Assembly: GCA_002946415.1 (NCBI GenBank)
Contig: NJPS01000065.1
Span: 248,001 to 312,000 of the forward strand
Direction: 5' to 3'
DNA length: 64,000 nucleotides
From: Rutstroemia sp. NJR-2017a BVV2
Taxonomy: Eukaryota > Ascomycota > Leotiomycetes > Helotiales > Rutstroemiaceae
Shown here: piece by piece, positions 59,688 to 64,000 of the stretch
How positions within the stretch are numbered: the first letter of the stretch is position 1
Layout of the letters: each line of letters begins with the position of its first letter
The notes under the pieces: generated by a model
Seen by the model: the letters and a program-made list of their open reading frames with translations, nothing else
The model's database searches: none
What the model was told of the DNA's origin: nothing
Program-made: the position numbers and the translations under genes

Positions 59688-62600
59688 ATGCCAAACTGGA
59701 AAAGCTATGAAGCAACAGGTATGCTCATTTCACAATACCTCATCGGAAATACTAATATCGTGATCACAGTCCGCCTTCTTTCCGCGATCATCGCTGCGCA
59801 TCCAACATTGAAACTCGATTACAATGGTTAGTATACTTCACCTTTCATTTGCTTTTTTTCATTTTCGGTTTGCTTTTGCCCAATCATCTGCACTTTTATT
59901 TCGTTGTTATGCGATTTCACATGTCTTATGATGGTGGTTCCTGATTATGCCAGAGGTTGCCAAGTTTTACGGCACTGAGACTGGGTACAAGCAAATATGG
60001 AATGGCATGAGAAATATCAGGAACAACGCAGATGCACTCCGAGCTGCCGTGGAGCAGGGCGTCGATCCCGCGACAGTTGATGTCGTATTGGCCGGTCGTC
60101 AGGGTAATTATGAGCGCAGCATCATGTGGCCATGGCTGCCTTTTTCACTCTTTTTATCCCTTACACAGTCCATAAAGACATCATCATCGCGTTGCTCTTT
60201 GAATTTTTATTGATGGATGGGCAGAGATCAGTGATAGATTTGGTGGTGGCTGCACTGCTTCTGCTCTGGAGAACAGGTTCCGACGCATCAAGTCCGATGC
60301 AAAGTTGATCAATCAAGCTGTTGCTAATGGCATTGATCCGATCACTCTCGAGATTGGTGAAATTACTTCCAAAGGTAGAGACAGCGGTTAGGAAGATAAT
60401 ATTTCCCATTTGTCTTGCCACTACGAAGCACAATTTTTCTACCCTTTTAGCTTGCATTGATTTACTTCCCAGAAATTTCCGCTTTCTTAGGTTGAGATTT
60501 CCCGGTGTCGCATATTCGTTCGCAGTGGTTTGAGACCATCAAGCCTCTACGAGACCGTCTCGTCCTGATGCGCAGCGCTGGCCTTGATGGAAAGGATGTC
60601 GACTTACAGCATCTTGGCACACGTCGTTTCAAAGATGGTTAGAAGTTCTACCAATTGCCCTACATTCCTCCTCATGCTGCACATACCTGCACAAACCAGA
60701 GCACTCCTTTCTTACTGGCAGGACACCAATGACCTATTGAAACTATGCAGCTAGTGCTCATAGTATTCTGGTAGCATCTATCTTACTGCACAAATGCCCT
60801 TTTGTGTTTTCAATTCTACAAGAATACCACTGATCTCGAGTCAGCAATCGCCAATGTCATGGGATCAGATGTAAATGGACCTAGCATTCGCTTTCAGTTT
60901 GATACGCGATTCAAGGTCGTTGGAAAACGCCAATTGCTATTGCTATCCTCTGGCGAAGATCCAATGTCTGTTAGCCTTGACGGACTCGGTACCAAGAATT
61001 CTACCAAAGGCAAGGCCAGCTGGGCTCATGCACCTTCTCACGTTCTGTTTCTGTTCACATGGACTGTTTTTCTTCCCTTGAGTGAGCCATATATTGATTT
61101 CATTCCAGAGATTCAACAGTGTTACGGGTCTGATGCCACGGCGGCTGGAATCAAGTTTCAGTTCGCCACAACATTCAAGAAAAATGTTGCGGACATTCAA
61201 GCAGCAAGATCCTCTGGCACCGATTGCAAGGACATCACCTTGAGTTCTCTGGGTCACAACCATTTCCTTTTATAAACATTTGCTTCTGCACTTGATACCA
61301 CAAATTTGCTTTCCGTATTACATTACAAAATATTGATGTTCAGCAACAGAGATGGCAAAGCACTTCGGATCGGACGCCACTGCAGACATGATCAGTTGGC
61401 AATTCCGTGGCATCAGAGCTGGTGCAAAGATCCAAACAGAAGCATTGGCGGACGGGATGGATCCTAAAGACTTCAACGTTATTGTCAATCACAAAGGAGA
61501 GCCCCTGACTACAAAGGCAGCCAGTGGCCCCTCCAAAAGTATTCTTGCCTCCTCCCCCAGCTATTCCTTGTTTTCGCAAGCACTTCAACATGGTTTTTCA
61601 TTTGCATACATTTGGAGGTCTCATCAATCTCATTAATCTCATCCTCTAGAAATCCATAAGATGTTTGGAGAGGATAGCACAGCTCAGGGAATTGGGTATC
61701 AGTTCCGAGCCATCAAGGCAAACGCTGCCCGTCAGCGTGAAGCCTTTGAAGCCGGGATCGATCCACAAACCCTTGGAATTTGCTCCCTAGACGTTCAACC
61801 TAATCGAAAGTCTTCATGTGGGCTTGTCTTGTTTTCTCTTGTGGTGCAATCTACCGCAGTTCGAGCACTGTTGCATTTTTTTCAGTTGATCATGAGCTCC
61901 ACATTAACATTGTCTATAGCAATGGCAAATTGGCTGGACGACGGGACCACTGCGTATGCCCTTGAGCATCGCTTTCACGAAGTCAAAAAGATAGCCAAGG
62001 ATGGACCATGCAATTACCCCCTCTTGCTCTTTTGTGTTTATTGGAGCCCTTGAAAGATACTTCCTAATCGTCCAATTTCGCCGGCGCCACTCATCATTTC
62101 CAGTAACACTCGCTAACATATTTCAGCCACCGCCGAAAAGTTTGGTGATGGTGCAACAGGTAAGGCTATTTCTACCCGATTCGAAAGGTATGTAGCTCCT
62201 CTACCTTCTATTCCCGAACACAGGCTGACTTGTATTAGAATGAGGAAGGAAGAGGCGTGGAATCTTTCAATTTCAACTAACTCCGATGCAGCAGCTCCAA
62301 AAGGCACGCCACGCAAGCCGCGTACCCCTGGCTCCGGTGGAGGACGCAAGAAGAACCCGAAGACACCAAAGAAAGTGGAGGATGATGGGGATGACGGTTC
62401 AGAGATCGAGTCTCCAAGCAAGATCAAGAAAGAAAACCTCAAGAAGACTGTCGTTGGCCGTGTCACCAAGGCTAATCCTCGTGCTGCAAAGGCGGCTGTT
62501 AAGTCCTACGAAGAGAGTGATGCCGAGACTGAGTTCATGGACGCGGACACTGGCGCAGTTAAGACTGAGGATGGCATGATGGATTGGGGTCACTCTGCTG

Positions 62601-62698
62601 CCGACGAAGAACATGCTATCAACAATGACTACGAAGTCGGCAATGGTAACGCTGGCTACGATGATGTTGATGACGACCGCTTCTACGACGATGCCTAA
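59688..62698 (+). CDS. tandem Myb/SANT-like module protein with acidic AT-hook-like tail
   Basis: Hand-built model: exons 59688-59718, 59770-59826, 59954-60103, 60225-60374, 60845-61009, 61109-61252, 61350-61538, 61650-61817, 61920-62009, 62127-62187 and 62239-62698; 554 residues. Module 1 is complete (RLLSAIIAAHPTLKLDY, then EVAKFYGTETGYKQIW). Later exons each repeat only its second part, for example EMAKHFGSDATADMISWQFR and KIHKMFGEDSTAQGIGYQFR. All repeat exons have lengths divisible by three and sit between phase-1 introns. The tail carries TPRKPRTPGSGGGRKK, Lys-rich and acidic stretches, like chromatin proteins. Single-module relatives are common in fungi. The donors of exons 60845-61009 (GC) and 61920-62009 (GC or a later GT) are uncertain. 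Function unknown; DNA or chromatin binding is inferred. Confidence 0.7.
60473..60637 (+). pseudogene. dead module exon with an in-frame stop
   Basis: This 165-base segment has a CAG acceptor before it, a GTTAGA donor after it, and phase 1 at both ends, like the living modules. It starts EISAFLG, as module 2 starts EISDRFG, but then meets TGA at 60493-60495 before continuing (RSQWFETIKPLRDRLVLMRS). It was left out of the coding model. Skipping it keeps the frame because its length is divisible by three. Confidence 0.6.
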
Positions 62699-63596
62699 GC
62701 AAGCTTTGTGTATTTCTGGGACGGGTTTGAATGACTTGGAGATATCAGCTTTCTCGCGGTGCCACCACCAAAATCATCAACTGCACTGACTACTCGATCA
62801 TTTGCTTTCCCCCCACCCTTCGACACACGTTGCTGCACGCGTCGCTCTGCTATCATTCGCCACTCTTTACTTTGATTTGGGTTGCTGGATTTGCCGGAGT
62901 TGAATACCTGCGACATGACTTCTTTTTTTTCTTTACACAAGTTCCCTACGACCGTCTCTGCAACGCACGAATCAATACACATCAAGACAACACACACTTG
63001 ATTCGCTCGCTCGATACTTGGCACACGTTCGCGGACAGTCTTTGGGGTTGTGTCTCTGCTCTCTTTGCTTTGATAATTGGTTTCTTTGGTGCTTTTTTTC
63101 GGAATGGATATGGGAGGAAAATTTGAATTGATGGAACCGGGACATGCTTTATGAATTTCTCACGATGGATATGACGGTATGACGCATGGGATGTCATGGA
63201 TGTATAATCTCCTCCGCCTATTAATTGGTCAACGCTGGGAACTTTGCTACGGCATCGTTTCTGGCTGAGATTTGGCTATTGGAGAGTTAAAACATGGAGA
63301 AAGTAGAAAATGCAAGCGACTTTCTTTACTCTTTATTGATAACTGGTTTTACTGGTTTTAAAATGCTATGTGAGATCCATTGTACAATGTGAATAGAACC
63401 AAACCAAGCAAACAAAGTGCAAGTCACCATGTCACCAGTAGAGCACTCAAGCCAAGATACGATCGAGATAATCTCCAATTTCAATCTCTGCTTCATTGAC
63501 GCCAAACACCATGCGTAGGAATATCCCAATTTGAGAAGCCTAGTAATATCCATAATCACCGCATAATGCCTTTCAACGCAGGAATTCCAGTCCTCT
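62699..63596. other. convergent 3' region before MTHFR
   Basis: About 900 bases between the modular gene and the MTHFR stop. Open frames here are short and unrelated to known domains. Confidence 0.45.
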
Positions 63597-64000
63597 TCAA
63601 TTTAACAGCAAATCCCACAACCCCTCCTTCTCCACATACGCATGATGAATGACATTAACAAGCCACACATCATCCATGATCCCCTCAATCACCTTTCTCG
63701 TCTCGCTCTTCGCCCCATAAACCCTCGCCCACTCGCCCCAGATACCGAACGCCTCTTCTGTCCACGCGCGGAAACTGACCTCTTCGATAATCGTTGGGGT
63801 GATAATCTCCTTACCGGGGAAGGCACCCCACGTAACCGCATTTGTGCTTCCTGCTCCTCCTTGGTCGCTGGATACAAAGTCGCCTTTGGCGTTCGATGCG
63901 TAGAAGGATACGGTGTCGCAGAGTTCAGGAGACGTAAGTTTAGAGTGAAGCGTCTTCCAGTCAGAGGCTGGGATGAAAAGTTCTACAAATGCTTTCTGGA
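63597..64000 (-). CDS. methylenetetrahydrofolate reductase, C-terminal part (cut by window edge)
   Basis: The last 133 codons and stop of a minus-strand gene whose remainder lies beyond position 64000. The visible part reads KAFVELFIPASDW, then FYASNAKGDFVSSD, NAVTWGAFPGKEIITPTI and VEEVSFRAW-type IEEVSFRAWTEEAFGIW, ending VNVIHHAYVEKEGLWDLLLN. This is the eukaryote-specific C-terminal regulatory domain of MTHFR (Met12/Met13), which reduces 5,10-methylene-THF to 5-methyl-THF for methionine synthesis. In the full enzyme this domain can bind S-adenosylmethionine for feedback control. Which of the two fungal paralogues it is cannot be decided from this fragment. Confidence 0.93.
   Translation of the reverse strand, partial: QKAFVELFIPASDWKTLHSKLTSPELCDTVSFYASNAKGDFVSSDQGGAGSTNAVTWGAFPGKEIITPTIIEEVSFRAWTEEAFGIWGEWARVYGAKSETRKVIEGIMDDVWLVNVIHHAYVEKEGLWDLLLN

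Noticed and set aside
60126..60308. Open frame inside the modular gene with a hydrophobic translation
   Set aside because: It spans an intron and reads the following exon out of frame; the phase-1 frame gives the repeated module instead.
63689..63877. Basic 62-codon minus-strand open frame
   Set aside because: It is a shadow of the MTHFR coding sequence, which runs in another frame on the same strand and continues off the window edge.
1..64000. Transposon, CRISPR array, rRNA or tRNA genes
   Set aside because: I found no transposase, reverse transcriptase, terminal repeats or regular spacer array, and no convincing tRNA or rRNA by eye. A covariance-model scan would be decisive for small RNAs.

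Overview
The window is nuclear DNA of a filamentous ascomycete. Short introns of about 47-130 bases with GT(A/G)NGT donors and CTAAC-type branch sites, genes on both strands, and single-copy orthologues of SEC18, SPB4, NOP58, VMA6, ADE6, RPS0, HUB1-like and CWC25 all point that way. A HET-domain gene, a secreted sedolisin and a secreted LPMO-like protein fit Pezizomycotina. A Leotiomycete (Sclerotiniaceae-like) source is my impression from gene style only and was not tested. All gene models below were spliced by hand, and every junction was checked for reading frame.

Layout. 1-8 kb: LTE1-type Ras/Tem1 exchange factor with a long leader, then a repeat-rich spacer. 8-18 kb: dense housekeeping genes (SEC18, CWC25, a lipocalin-like protein, a conserved nuclear-looking protein, SPB4, DGK1). 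18-25 kb: sparse, with a KxDL protein, the GPI15/PIG-H subunit and gene-poor DNA. 25-32 kb: dense again (RS-extended HUB1-like protein, NOP58, VMA6, mitochondrial uS15, cytosolic uS2/RPS0). 32-47.5 kb: secreted and accessory genes (sedolisin, OGFr-domain protein, two-domain beta-hydroxyacid dehydrogenase, membrane-anchored M24 peptidase, an orphan, LPMO-like protein, multipass membrane protein). 48-58.8 kb: a 1,565-residue coiled-coil/helical-repeat/HET protein, ADE6 (FGAM synthase) and a PQ-loop membrane protein. 59.7-62.7 kb: an unusual gene built from nine copies of a Myb/SANT-like module on phase-1 exons. 63.6 kb to the end: C-terminus of methylenetetrahydrofolate reductase, cut by the window edge.

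Shared themes. Several genes serve ribosome making and translation (SPB4, NOP58, RPS0, uS15m), and telobox motifs that could bind Tbf1 lie upstream of RPS0 and between SPB4 and DGK1. CWC25 and the HUB1-like protein belong to splicing. SEC18, VMA6, KXD1 and the PQ-loop protein serve endomembrane and vacuole function. ADE6 (purines) and MTHFR (folate/methionine) are metabolic neighbours. I see no gene cluster for secondary metabolism, no transposon and no CRISPR. The most unusual items are the modular gene at 59.7-62.7 kb, including one module killed by an in-frame stop that exon skipping could remove without a frameshift, and the HET protein with its HET domain at the C-terminal end.
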